Below, piece after piece: positions 1-9,274 of a DNA stretch of 64,000 nt (the first letter of the stretch is position 1; every line of letters begins with the position of its first letter). A model generated the notes under the pieces. It saw only the letters and a list, made by a program, of their open reading frames with translations. It was not told the origin of the DNA and did no database searches. Made by a program: the position numbers and the translations under genes. This DNA is from OMIS01 sp964443885. GTDB taxonomy: Bacteria > Patescibacteriota > Microgenomatia > UBA1400 > PJMF01. The stretch lies in assembly GCA_964443885.1 (NCBI GenBank), contig CAYUES010000001.1, positions 7,291 through 71,290 of the forward strand. Direction: 5' to 3'.

Positions 1-1
1 A

Positions 2-778
2 GGCAATCCTAAATTAAAAGCACTTGGTGTATCGATTGCTGAAGATATAGAGCGACAAAACTCAGTTGAAAGTTACTCTCAGTTTAATGGTGCAGTCCTG
101 ACAACAGTTCCAATTCCTGTTGGAGATACAGCTGAGACTGTCGGTTTTCCAGGTGTAACAATAGGAATTATTGTGCTTTGTTGTCTCTCATTACTTTTTC
201 AAACGCTATTCTTTGCAGATACAGAATTATTTTTTACTGCATTTGGATTGGTTCCTGCAAAACTCTGGCAAGGACTTGATTTACATGGTCTTTTTACCTA
301 TATGTTTGTTCATTTAAATCTTCAACATCTCATTTCTAATATGCTATATCTTTGGATTTTTGGAGATAATGTTGAGTTGCGGTTAGGACACGCTAAATTT
401 ATGCTATTTTTTCTAGCAGCTGGTGTATTTTCAGCTCTAGTTTATTCTCTAAATCCTATTAATCCAGAATTTGCTTTAGTGGGTGCAAGTGGGGCTATTT
501 CTGCAGTAATGGGTGGCTATTTATTGCTGTATCCATCCAAAAATATTAGAATTATGCTTTGGAACAGTTTTTTTAATATACCTACATGGCTGGCAATTAC
601 GAGTTGGATAGTTGTACAGATTTTCTCTTTTATGTTGCAATCTTCACTGTCTGAATCAGTACAAAATACTGCATTTACTGGTCACATCTCAGGATTTATT
701 TTTGGAGTGGTTGTAGTTTGGATATTAAAAAGTATCCGTGGTGGCTTAATTCAAGAACTTAACATCTACCAAAGATAG
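2..778 (+). CDS. Rhomboid-family intramembrane serine protease (5' end outside window)
   Basis: The frame is open from base 2, so the gene probably begins upstream of the window; a GTG at 173 would start inside the first membrane segment and is not credible. The protein is a polytopic membrane protease expected to cleave single-pass membrane proteins within the bilayer. Visible family motifs are the HLISN segment (HxxxN, oxyanion side), GASG with the nucleophilic serine followed by a small-residue helix, and the GHISG histidine in the last helix, giving a Ser-His dyad. About six hydrophobic segments are present. A soluble N-terminal tail of at least 55 residues precedes TM1. The stop at 776-778 lies 14 bases from the convergent uvrA stop. 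Family assignment is confident; the substrate is unknown. Confidence 0.88.
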   Translation, partial: GNPKLKALGVSIAEDIERQNSVESYSQFNGAVLTTVPIPVGDTAETVGFPGVTIGIIVLCCLSLLFQTLFFADTELFFTAFGLVPAKLWQGLDLHGLFTYMFVHLNLQHLISNMLYLWIFGDNVELRLGHAKFMLFFLAAGVFSALVYSLNPINPEFALVGASGAISAVMGGYLLLYPSKNIRIMLWNSFFNIPTWLAITSWIVVQIFSFMLQSSLSESVQNTAFTGHISGFIFGVVVVWILKSIRGGLIQELNIYQR

Positions 779-791
779 TTCGAATTGACAG

Positions 792-3776
792 CTACTCACT
801 GCGCTTGGCATCTTGGTGCTCAAATTCCTCTTTGAGGAACTTGCCAGTGTGTGACTTCTCTTCTTGCGACAGCTGACGAGGCGTGCCAGTCGCGATGATC
901 TCGCCGCCACCATTGCCGCCTTCAGGACCAAGATCAATCACCCAGTCAGCATTTTTGATAACATCGAGGTTGTGTTCAATCACGATTACCGTGTTGTTTT
1001 GGCCAACTAGTTTTTCTAAAACAGTCAGTAGTTTTTGAACGTCTGCAAAGTGCAACCCGGTGGTTGGTTCATCGAGTAAGTACACCACATGTTCAAAACT
1101 ACGAGTCGAAAGTTCTTTAGCCAGCTTCACCCGTTGCGCTTCACCACCAGAAAGTGTCGGCGCTGGTTGGCCGAGTTTAATGTACCCGAGTCCCACAGCT
1201 TGGAGCGTTTCTAGTTTTTTGCCCAAGGTACTGTTGCCCTGGAAAAACTCAGCCGCTTCATCCACGGTCAGATCTAAAATATCACTGACGTTCTTGCCTT
1301 TGTACTGCACTTCCAAAGTTTCTTGGTTGTAACGTTTGCCTTTACAGACATCACACGTTACGTACACATCTGGTAAAAACTGCATCTCAATCTTGATTTG
1401 GCCATCGCCTTGGCACGCTTCACAACGGCCACCTTTGACGTTAAAACTGAAGCGACCTGATAGAAAACCACGGACTTTGGCATCTTGAGTTTGTGTGAAG
1501 AGTGTCCGAATGTAGTCAAAAATTTTAGTGTAGGTGGCGGGGTTAGAACGAGGAGTCTTGCCAATCGGACTTTGATCAATTAAAGTGACTCGACGAACAT
1601 CGTCAGGCACACTAATGCTGCTGATTTTTGCACCCATCGTGTCGGTTTTCTTGCCAATTTTTTCACTCAAATGATGATATAGCGTTTCGTATAAAAGTGT
1701 TGATTTACCAGATCCCGACACCCCTGAAATACAAACGAGTTTGTTGAGCGGAAACTCGACATCGATGCCTTTGAGGTTGTGATGAGTTGCGCCAGAAATG
1801 CGAATTGATTGGGTCAGGCTGGTGTTAACGTCATCAACGTCAACGTACTTTCGTTTAGTGAGAATTGGGGTCTCACGCACCACATCTTTTTTGCGACTCA
1901 AGTACTTGCCCGTTATTGATTTGCTATTTTTCATTAATTCTTCAGGTGTGCCCATCGCCACGATCCTGCCACCATGTTGGCCAGCACCTGGTCCAAAGTC
2001 CAAAACATAGTCGGCAGCCAGCATCACGTCACGGTCGTGTTCGACGACCACGACGGTGTTGCCTTTTTCTTGCAAGTTTTTAAGCGTTTCGATCAGGCGG
2101 CGGTTGTCGCGTTGGTGCAAGCCAATCGTTGGCTCGTCCAAGATGTATAAAACGCCAGTCAAGCCAGTTCCGATTTGTGAAGCCAAGCGAATGCGTTGAG
2201 CCTCACCACCAGCTAGAGTGGATGCTTCGCGATTTAAAGTTAGGTAGTTAAGCCCGACTGAAACCAAGAAGTTCAAACGAATTACAATTTCTTTCAAAAT
2301 CGAGTCAGCAATCTGGGCTTCTTTTTCAGAAATGATATTTTTCTTTTGCAAGTTCTCATGCCAGTGTAAACACTCTTCGATTGGCAGTTGTGTAACTTGG
2401 GCAATGTTCGATTCATTAATCTTAACAGCCAGTGGCTCATCTTTGAGCCGATCACCATTACAGGTTGGACAGATCTGGCGATTCATGTACTGCTCTACTT
2501 CAGATCTGATATACGGCGAGTCGGTTTCACTGTAACGGCGCTCTAAGTTGGTAACAAAACCTTCAAACTTTTCTTGAATGCTCGTTTCTTTGCCAAAGCG
2601 ATTCTCACCACTCACGGTATAGACTTTGTCTGAACCATAGAGCAAAAGTTGTTGGGCGGCTTCTGGCATTTCCTCATAGACAGTACGACGAAAATCAATC
2701 TTGAGATCTTCAGCAACTGTTTGGACCAGACGGGTCCACCAAGAATCTCCGCTCAAGACCCGAGCAAACGGAATCACCGCACCTTCACTCAAAGTCAAAG
2801 CGGGCGCAATCATTTTATTGACGTCAATTTTGAGTAATGATCCCAGTCCGTTGCAAGTCTCACAAGCACCCTGCGGTGAGTTGAAAGAAAAAAGCCGAGG
2901 CTCGAGCTCACTAAAGGAGCGACCACAGTTGCTACAAGCCAATTTTTCACTAAATACTAAATCCTCAACATCTTCAGGATTCTCTGGAAACGTCATCGTT
3001 TGATCGTTCACAAATGAGATAATCGACATTCCTTCAGCCAGTTTTAATGATTCTTCAATTGATTGATTTAAGCGACTACGCAAGGTTTTTTGTTCTTGTT
3101 CATCTTTGAGCTGCTCTTTGGAAATGACTACCCGATCAATCACCACATCAACGTCGTGTTTATTGTTCTTTAATAGACTAAAGTTCTGATTTAAGTCAAA
3201 CATCTCCCCGTCAATCCGAACACGTGAGTACCCTTTTTTCTGTAAGTTTTGGAATAAACCTTGGAACTCCCCTTTTCGACCTTGAACGATTGGTGACAAA
3301 ATAATTAAACGAGCTGGTCGTTCCATTGCTCGCACTTTAGTATCCGAAAGTACCTTCGAGACGATCTCATCAATTGATTGAGTTGAAACGGGAATATCAC
3401 AATCGGGACAGTATTGGCGGCCGACCCGAGCAAACAACAAGCGCAGGTAGTCATAAATTTCAGTAATCGTGCCGACTGTTGAGCGAGGGTTGTGAGAAGT
3501 GGTTTTTTGGTCAATCGAGATCGCAGGCGACAAGCCTTCAATGTGATCGACTTCGGGTTTCTGCATCACACCCAAAAATTGGCGAGCATACGAAGATAAA
3601 CTTTCGACGTAGCGACGCTGGCCTTCTGCATACAAGGTATCAAACGCCAAAGAACTTTTGCCACTGCCCGAAAGACCGGTGAAAACGATCAGTTTATTCT
3701 TGGGAATCTCGACTGAAACATTTTTTAAGTTATGTTCACGGGCGCCGGTGATTGTGATCGTATCTTGTGTACTCAT
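792..3776 (-). CDS. uvrA: Excinuclease ABC subunit A
   Basis: UvrA is the damage-sensing ATPase of nucleotide excision repair; it loads UvrB onto lesions. The 994-residue product has two ABC cassettes: the first Walker A (GLSGSGKSS) is near residues 34-42, a second GVSGSGKST follows in the C-terminal half, and both signature regions read LAGGEAQRIRLA and LSGGEAQRVKLA. Zinc-binding CxxC pairs are visible (CSNC...CETC; CEAC...CDVC). I start at the ATG at 3776 because the longer frame needs a TTG and adds ten non-conserved residues. Length is slightly above the usual ~940-950. uvrB lies 440 bases upstream on the same strand beyond a small opposite-strand gene, so the two repair genes are close but not in one tight operon. 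Confidence 0.97.
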   Translation of the reverse strand: MSTQDTITITGAREHNLKNVSVEIPKNKLIVFTGLSGSGKSSLAFDTLYAEGQRRYVESLSSYARQFLGVMQKPEVDHIEGLSPAISIDQKTTSHNPRSTVGTITEIYDYLRLLFARVGRQYCPDCDIPVSTQSIDEIVSKVLSDTKVRAMERPARLIILSPIVQGRKGEFQGLFQNLQKKGYSRVRIDGEMFDLNQNFSLLKNNKHDVDVVIDRVVISKEQLKDEQEQKTLRSRLNQSIEESLKLAEGMSIISFVNDQTMTFPENPEDVEDLVFSEKLACSNCGRSFSELEPRLFSFNSPQGACETCNGLGSLLKIDVNKMIAPALTLSEGAVIPFARVLSGDSWWTRLVQTVAEDLKIDFRRTVYEEMPEAAQQLLLYGSDKVYTVSGENRFGKETSIQEKFEGFVTNLERRYSETDSPYIRSEVEQYMNRQICPTCNGDRLKDEPLAVKINESNIAQVTQLPIEECLHWHENLQKKNIISEKEAQIADSILKEIVIRLNFLVSVGLNYLTLNREASTLAGGEAQRIRLASQIGTGLTGVLYILDEPTIGLHQRDNRRLIETLKNLQEKGNTVVVVEHDRDVMLAADYVLDFGPGAGQHGGRIVAMGTPEELMKNSKSITGKYLSRKKDVVRETPILTKRKYVDVDDVNTSLTQSIRISGATHHNLKGIDVEFPLNKLVCISGVSGSGKSTLLYETLYHHLSEKIGKKTDTMGAKISSISVPDDVRRVTLIDQSPIGKTPRSNPATYTKIFDYIRTLFTQTQDAKVRGFLSGRFSFNVKGGRCEACQGDGQIKIEMQFLPDVYVTCDVCKGKRYNQETLEVQYKGKNVSDILDLTVDEAAEFFQGNSTLGKKLETLQAVGLGYIKLGQPAPTLSGGEAQRVKLAKELSTRSFEHVVYLLDEPTTGLHFADVQKLLTVLEKLVGQNNTVIVIEHNLDVIKNADWVIDLGPEGGNGGGEIIATGTPRQLSQEEKSHTGKFLKEEFEHQDAKRSE

Positions 3777-3924
3777 AAATATTTGTTTCGTGTGTTTGCG
3801 CGCCAAAAAAGTCCTATGAAGCGCAAAGTCGATAGCTTACTAGTATACCGCACCTTCGGTTAAATTTCGAGTCTAAAAGACTGGGAAAAACAGTATCAAT
3901 TGCTATGTGTGCTACACTAGTTTT

Positions 3925-4200
3925 ATGAAATTCTTAAAAATTCTAGGTTCAGTTTATGGTGCCCTCTTACTTTTGTTTGGTGTGATTAACTTGATAAGTT
4001 TTCTTGCTGATTATGCATTTACTGGAATTTCCAAGGATGGTCCACAACTCTTCAGCTTTATTGTCTTACTGTGGCTGTGTTTCTTTGCGTACGCTTTTAT
4101 TTTTGGTTGGAAGTTACTCAAACAACAGTATCCAAAGAAACTAGTCTTCTGGCTACTCTTGCCAATTGGCTTGGTTGTTTTAGGAATGATGTTCAATTAA
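3925..4200 (+). CDS. Small multi-pass membrane protein, unknown function
   Basis: A 91-residue hydrophobic protein with three predicted membrane helices (around residues 8-28, 45-63 and 72-90). I do not recognise a family. I start at the ATG at 3925, not the upstream in-frame ATG at 3907, because a TACACT -10-like box (3913-3918) ends six bases before 3925, matching the leaderless spacing seen throughout the window. It sits alone on the plus strand between uvrA and uvrB, both on the minus strand, so it is probably monocistronic and not linked functionally to repair. Confidence 0.6.
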   Translation: MKFLKILGSVYGALLLLFGVINLISFLADYAFTGISKDGPQLFSFIVLLWLCFFAYAFIFGWKLLKQQYPKKLVFWLLLPIGLVVLGMMFN

Positions 4201-4215
4201 ATTACTAGATTCTAA

Positions 4216-6534
4216 TTACTCTAGTTTCCCAATCGTATCACGCAAGATTGCGGCCAGTTCAAAGTCCATATCATTGGCAGCCTTGAGCATGCGGCGGCGC
4301 AGTTTTGAAGTCAGGTGCTGTTTATCACTTGGTGTCAGCTCTTCAGGTTTAATTTGATTAATATCAATTTGCTCGAGCTTGTTTAAGTTGACGATCAATG
4401 GTTCAGGTTCACCAGCTTTAGCTTTCTTTCTGCCCTTCTCGTCTACCTCATCTTCTGCTTGTTTCTCGATCATCCGCTCACGAAATGGTTTGTTAATACC
4501 AAGTGGGGTAATTCCATGTTTGGCGTTGTGCTCCAGCTGGATAACTCGGCGGCGCTGGCTTTCCATGATTGCTTCGCGCATTGATTTAGTCAAAACATCA
4601 GCATACAAAATTACTTGACCTTCTTGATGCCGCGCCGCCCGTCCCATGGTTTGAATCAACGAAGTCCGCGACCGCAAAAAGCCTTCTTTGTCTGCATCTA
4701 AGATTGCCACCAGTGAAACTTCAGGTAAGTCCAAACCTTCCCGCAGCAAGTTAATGCCAACCACAACGTCATATTCACCACGGCGCAAGTCATCTAAGAT
4801 ATCCGAACGCTCTAAAGTTTCGATATCAGAGTGTAAATAAGCCACTTTAGGGTACTGAAGTGACTCGAGGTCTGTCGGTAATGGAGTGAGGTGTTGGGTG
4901 GCGTGCAACCACTCATCAGGAATTTTACCAATCTCCATCGTCTCAACGGGCAGTAAGCCTTCTAGTAGCTGAATAGTTTCACTGGTATCTTGTTGTTTGG
5001 TGTCAGCGACTTGTTCGAGTCGCTCTTTCACGAGTCGTTTGATTTTCTCTGGATCATTCAAGTACTCGGTCAAGGCTTCAGCCATCCGCTTTGTCAGGGT
5101 AGTCACTAGCGCACGTTGGCCAATATTTTTGCGCGCAATCACTTCCACAACCAAGTCTTCAATCTGGCGCATCGTGGGCCGAATAATAATCGGTGGATCT
5201 ACCAGACCAGTCGGCCGAATCAACTGTTCAACAGTCTCGCCACCTGCTAGTGAGATCTCGTACTCGGTTGGCGTGGCCGAAACATAGACCGCCTGGCGAA
5301 TCCGCTCCATAAACTCATGGGACTTGAGCGGGCGGTTATCCAGCGCACTGGGTAATCTAAAACCATACTCAATAAGCGTCGTTTTACGTGAAGAGTCACC
5401 AGCATGCATACCACGCACTTGAGGTAAAGTGATGTGACTTTCATCAACAAAAGTGAGGTACTTTCCATTATTAAAGCGTTCAGCACTCGCCACAAAGTGG
5501 TCGAGCAAGGTAAATGGAGCCTGGCCAGGTTGGCGGCCATCGAAGTAGCGAGAGTAGTTTTCAATACCATTCACAAACCCAAGTTCCTTGAGCATATCGA
5601 TGTCGTGACCGACTTTTTGTTTCAAGCGGTACGCTTCAACGACTTTGCCTTGGTCGGTTAAGTCTTTAACACGGGAGTTTAAGTCAGCTTCAATTTGCGC
5701 AAACTGAGCTGATTGATCACTTTGACTAATAATGTAGTGCTTGGCTGGATACAAAGTAAAGCGTTTGCGAGTTGGCGCTGGTGTCGTGGTCGTTGCACCG
5801 ATTGCCGAAGGCGGAACTGCTTCTGAGCGCGGCGGCATCGTCACACTGCCAGTGACTGGATCGATCCAGTTAATGCTGGTGATTTTGTTTTCGAGAGTTT
5901 CGATCTTGAGAGCAATATCTTCATACGCCGGCCAAACTTGAATGATGTCTCCGCGCAGCCTGAAGGTACCGCGTTTGAGATCTGCATCTGAGCGTTGGTA
6001 CTGTAAGTTGGAAAGTTGGAGCAGTAACGTCTCGCGGGAAATAACTTCGCCTTCCATCATCTCCATCGTGTTTTGACTGTACTGAACTGGGGATCCTAAG
6101 TTATAGATACAAGAAACCGAAGCCACCACGATTGTGTCTGGGCGGGTCAATAAGTTAGCAGTGGTGGCGAGGCGTAGTTTATCAATCTCATCATTAATAG
6201 TCGCCTCTTTTTCAATGTAGGTATCGGAACTGGGAATGTAGGCCTCTGGCTGGTAGTAGTCGTAGTACGAGACAAAGTAACTGACGGCGTTTTTTGGGAA
6301 AAAATCACGGAATTCTTGGTAGAGTTGGGCGGCCAGGGTTTTGTTATGGGCGATAATCAGTGTCGGCATCTGTGTCTGCTCGATCACGTTGGCCATGGTG
6401 TACGTTTTACCCGAGCCAGTTACGCCGAGTAAGACTTGATGATCTTTGCCTTCATTCAGGCCACTGACTAGTTCTTTGATGGCGGCTGGTTGATCGCCGG
6501 TAGGCTGGAATGGTGCTTGGAGTTGGAATTTCAT
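4216..6534 (-). CDS. uvrB: Excinuclease ABC subunit B with an extra insertion
   Basis: UvrB is the helicase-like damage-verification subunit of nucleotide excision repair. Motifs in order: Walker A GVTGSGKTYTM near residue 40, the YYDYYQPEAYIP beta-hairpin region, a DESH Walker B-type motif near 364, the helicase motif GINLLREGLDLPE, and a C-terminal UVR domain that recruits UvrC. At 772 residues it is about 100 longer than typical UvrB. Most of the excess is a ~65-70 residue insertion around residues 493-562, between TEYLND and KVAYLHSD, where other UvrBs have a short connection. A second ~25-residue Pro/Thr-rich insert lies near 235-258. The start at 6534 is the conserved MKFQL; a TATAAT box (6545-6550 on the minus strand) ends ten bases before it. 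Confidence 0.96.
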   Translation of the reverse strand: MKFQLQAPFQPTGDQPAAIKELVSGLNEGKDHQVLLGVTGSGKTYTMANVIEQTQMPTLIIAHNKTLAAQLYQEFRDFFPKNAVSYFVSYYDYYQPEAYIPSSDTYIEKEATINDEIDKLRLATTANLLTRPDTIVVASVSCIYNLGSPVQYSQNTMEMMEGEVISRETLLLQLSNLQYQRSDADLKRGTFRLRGDIIQVWPAYEDIALKIETLENKITSINWIDPVTGSVTMPPRSEAVPPSAIGATTTTPAPTRKRFTLYPAKHYIISQSDQSAQFAQIEADLNSRVKDLTDQGKVVEAYRLKQKVGHDIDMLKELGFVNGIENYSRYFDGRQPGQAPFTLLDHFVASAERFNNGKYLTFVDESHITLPQVRGMHAGDSSRKTTLIEYGFRLPSALDNRPLKSHEFMERIRQAVYVSATPTEYEISLAGGETVEQLIRPTGLVDPPIIIRPTMRQIEDLVVEVIARKNIGQRALVTTLTKRMAEALTEYLNDPEKIKRLVKERLEQVADTKQQDTSETIQLLEGLLPVETMEIGKIPDEWLHATQHLTPLPTDLESLQYPKVAYLHSDIETLERSDILDDLRRGEYDVVVGINLLREGLDLPEVSLVAILDADKEGFLRSRTSLIQTMGRAARHQEGQVILYADVLTKSMREAIMESQRRRVIQLEHNAKHGITPLGINKPFRERMIEKQAEDEVDEKGRKKAKAGEPEPLIVNLNKLEQIDINQIKPEELTPSDKQHLTSKLRRRMLKAANDMDFELAAILRDTIGKLE

Positions 6535-6544
6535 GGAATGGTCT

Positions 6545-6550
6545 ATTATA
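6545..6550 (-). promoter_or_regulatory. -10 box of uvrB, near-leaderless
   Basis: Minus-strand TATAAT whose end is ten bases from the uvrB ATG. With a normal 6-8 base distance from -10 to the start of transcription, the mRNA would have almost no 5' leader. No Shine-Dalgarno sequence is visible. Confidence 0.55.
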
Positions 6551-6654
6551 CAAGAAAAGCACTGCAAAGTCTTGGGGCTGTAATAGGTATCAAGCAGTAA
6601 TCTTGCTCAACACCCATCACTTTTGATGCTTCTCGCGGTATACTATGTGCCAAG

Positions 6655-7401
6655 ATGAAAATTACTCCCGTCAAAACACCAATTGTCCACGTCAACGACA
6701 ACCTATTTGAGATCGTCAAAGCTGCCTTTCCAACTATTCCTGAAAACTCGGTGATTGCGGTCACGTCCAAGATCGTGGCTTTGTGTGAAGGCAATGTTGC
6801 CCCAGTCGTGACTGGCAGCCGTGAAGAAAAACACGCAATTGTTCGTGAAGAAGCCGATGCCTATATCGAAGCCAGTAACTCTAAGTACGATGTAATGCTG
6901 GCGATCAAAGATCAAGTCTTGGCGGTCAATGCCGGTGTTGATATGTCCAATGCAGATAATCAATACGTGAAGTTGCCTAAAGAGTCCTATAAGAGTGCTG
7001 CAGACCTGTGGCAGAGCGTGAAAACACACTATAGGCTTAAAAATCTCGGTATTTTAATTACTGATAGCAAAACAATTCCTCTCAAATGGGGCACGATCGG
7101 AACCGCTCTCGCCCACTCTGGTTTCAAAGGTGTTCGCAATAGAATTGGTGAAAAAGATTTATTTGGGTACGAAATGCAGATGACGCAGATTAATATTGCC
7201 GAGGCGCTGGCAGTAGCAGCAGTCTTATCGATGGGTGAAGTGGCAGAACAACAGCCACTCTGTTTACTCGAGGAAATTCCGCAGATTGAGTTCCAGAATC
7301 AACCACCTACCCCAGAAGAAATCAAAAATCTTGAAATTGCTCTGGAAGACGACGTCTATGCGCCAATTCTCCAGACAGCACCCTGGAAAAAGAAAGTATA
7401 A
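6655..7401 (+). CDS. CofE-like protein (coenzyme F420-0:L-glutamate ligase family)
   Basis: A 248-residue protein with the layout of the CofE/FbiB ligase family: an N-terminal segment with VIAVTSKIVALCEG (family pattern VTSKIVSKAEG), ANAGVD-type 'NAGVDMSN' near residue 100, and an ITDS motif followed by a Gly-rich W-GTIGTA segment near 140-150. In methanogens and actinobacteria the family adds glutamate to F420-0 using GTP. No other F420 gene is seen here and F420 is not expected in this kind of organism, so the substrate may differ. A TATACT box (6639-6644) lies ten bases before the ATG. It converges with the acyltransferase-like gene downstream. The family call is firm, the reaction is not. 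Confidence 0.72.
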   Translation: MKITPVKTPIVHVNDNLFEIVKAAFPTIPENSVIAVTSKIVALCEGNVAPVVTGSREEKHAIVREEADAYIEASNSKYDVMLAIKDQVLAVNAGVDMSNADNQYVKLPKESYKSAADLWQSVKTHYRLKNLGILITDSKTIPLKWGTIGTALAHSGFKGVRNRIGEKDLFGYEMQMTQINIAEALAVAAVLSMGEVAEQQPLCLLEEIPQIEFQNQPPTPEEIKNLEIALEDDVYAPILQTAPWKKKV

Positions 7402-7420
7402 ATGTACTTCTGATTCTGGT

Positions 7421-8416
7421 TTATAGTTGTATCGTAATATCAAAGACTTCTCGCTTGACTCCACCCAGGCGATACTTGTACTCTTCTCCACCTCTTAAAA
7501 AGTCATAAATTTGTTTGCCATGTTCGATTGCATGCTTAATTGTGTACGCAGTCAAAGTTGCTCCAGTCCCGACTTCTTTGTACAAGGCAGGATCAAACCC
7601 GGAGTTATACAACTCGTACTCGTTGTTGTAGTCAAACAACAACATGCTGGCCACTCGTTGGCCTTCGATCTTGAGGAAAAATAACTTGAGCCAGCCTGCA
7701 CGCGCCATTGCTGGTACAAGTTCTCGGAAAAACACCAGATGTGGCTCGTTCCAGAATTCACGCTTGGCGGCAGAAGAAGTCTTGTGTAGAGCAATGAACT
7801 CATCAAGGGCAGTTCGAGCAGCCGTCTCTTCGGTAATAACTTCAAACTGATGATCTACTTCGTCGAGACGGCGCCACTTCCGTTTCACTTCGTGGCGCTG
7901 TTTGCGCTCTAAACTCGCCAGGTAGTCCTCCCATGTCTTGGGTAAAAGTATGTAGGGCGCGACATCTTGGACGGTTTCAGTAGCCTGAGGAAATGAGTCC
8001 TTCAAAAATGCTCTAGTCTGGCTAGCTTCCGGCAAACTACACAAATATAGCTGATCAGCCTGGTTTTGGGCGGTTAGATGGGCATATAACGCCTGATACA
8101 CCTCGGTTGTAGCAGCTTGATGAACGATAATATCCAAAGTATCAGAAACATTGACACACCCTATAAAGCATAGCTCGCTTTTTCCCTCAGCATTTTTAGT
8201 CAAGTACAACGGTGCTATTCCCTGCATAATTCCCGCAGAGTCACGGACGACTGTAACCTGGAGCGTGCCGCTTCCCAAGGTTTTCCACCAGGCTGCTAAG
8301 AACTGAGGGGTCTGAAAAATTGTATTAGTTGGTGAGTCTTCGAGCAGTGCCAGCCACTCGGCTTCCAGGCTATTAAAACAAAGTGGATCGGTCTCGACGG
8401 TAACGGTTACTGACAT
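7421..8416 (-). CDS. GNAT/FemAB-like acyltransferase (CelD/BioF2-type)
   Basis: The 331-residue sequence resembles the Acetyltransf_6 / CelD group: a double GNAT fold with a central basic stretch (ERKQRHEVKRKWRR near residue 160) and a C-terminal segment ending in DFLRGGEEYKYRLG that is typical of the group. Such proteins transfer acyl or aminoacyl groups onto envelope polymers, but the acceptor cannot be read from sequence. I chose the ATG at 8416; the longer open frame has no start signal and crosses the divergent promoter region in front of the cobalamin adenosyltransferase gene. Confidence 0.7.
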   Translation of the reverse strand: MSVTVTVETDPLCFNSLEAEWLALLEDSPTNTIFQTPQFLAAWWKTLGSGTLQVTVVRDSAGIMQGIAPLYLTKNAEGKSELCFIGCVNVSDTLDIIVHQAATTEVYQALYAHLTAQNQADQLYLCSLPEASQTRAFLKDSFPQATETVQDVAPYILLPKTWEDYLASLERKQRHEVKRKWRRLDEVDHQFEVITEETAARTALDEFIALHKTSSAAKREFWNEPHLVFFRELVPAMARAGWLKLFFLKIEGQRVASMLLFDYNNEYELYNSGFDPALYKEVGTGATLTAYTIKHAIEHGKQIYDFLRGGEEYKYRLGGVKREVFDITIQL

Positions 8417-8501
8417 ATCTACAAGGTATTGTATACTCAAAGCTAGATTTTGAGAAAAGTACTTACTTTTTAGGCCAATTACTAGACCTATAACAAGAAA
8501 T

Positions 8502-9101
8502 ATGCTAAAACCCACCCTCATTCAGATCTCAACCAAGACCGGTGACACAGGTGAAAGCGGTTTGGCCAGTGGTCACCGCTTAGCCAAAGATGCCTTGGTT
8601 TTTGAGGTGGTCGGAACCCTCGATGAGCTTAATAGCTGGCTGGGAGTGGTCCTTACTCAGTATGAACCACTGCATATCACGGCTTTGCACGACAAAAATA
8701 ATAAAAAGTTGATTGAAAACCTTTATCACATCCAAAACACTCTTTTTTACCTCGGAGCTGAGATTGCAGGCGCGCCCAAGACCAAGCTCGAAAATACAGA
8801 ATTAAAGTCACTGGAAGCATGGTCTGACGGTCTTCAACAGCACATGGCAGCCAATTGGACGACCCAATTTTTGCTTCCCGGCGGTACACAACTGGGTGCA
8901 TGGTTGGATGTGACTCGAACGGTCTGTCGACGTTGCGAACGTGTGCTAATTTCGTACAGTCGCGAGGTCGCGGTACGGCCACTACTTTTGCAGTACCTCA
9001 ATCGCCTTTCTGACTACTTATATGTGATGCGTTGTTATGTCAATCAAGAGCTCTCGTATCAAGAGAAACCTTTTAATTCAGCCCAAAAAGTGGTAAAGTA
9101 A
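8502..9101 (+). CDS. ATP:cob(I)alamin adenosyltransferase, PduO type
   Basis: This enzyme converts cob(I)alamin to adenosylcobalamin. Diagnostic motifs are the N-terminal TKTGDTGESGLASGHR ATP-binding loop, VVGTLDELNSWLG, and the C-terminal FLLPGG...RTVCRRCERVL helix (family pattern RxxCRRAER). Length of 199 residues is normal. The product would supply a B12-dependent enzyme elsewhere in the genome; class II ribonucleotide reductase is the likeliest customer, which is inference. A TATAAC box (8489-8494) ends seven bases before the ATG, so the transcript may be leaderless. It is divergent from the acyltransferase gene across an 85-base gap. Confidence 0.88.
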   Translation: MLKPTLIQISTKTGDTGESGLASGHRLAKDALVFEVVGTLDELNSWLGVVLTQYEPLHITALHDKNNKKLIENLYHIQNTLFYLGAEIAGAPKTKLENTELKSLEAWSDGLQQHMAANWTTQFLLPGGTQLGAWLDVTRTVCRRCERVLISYSREVAVRPLLLQYLNRLSDYLYVMRCYVNQELSYQEKPFNSAQKVVK

Positions 9102-9274
9102 TAAGACTTCTCAAGGGGTGACTGATCACTATTGATACTAATTGATAATATTAGATACATTAAATAAGTAGCTAGAATTGTGTTGATATACCAATACAAA
9201 TTTTTTTTATTCAAAATTAGCAGTGTTTGTCAATCACTGCTAACTCGAGTAAACTGCAAATAATAATTAAAATA

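Noticed and set aside
3777..3806. Ten-codon upstream extension of uvrA
   Set aside because: Requires a TTG start and adds residues not seen in UvrA proteins; the ATG at 3776 is preferred.
4997..5941. Several 60-107-codon frames opposite uvrB
   Set aside because: Shadow frames of a strongly conserved gene, with no start signals or family motifs.
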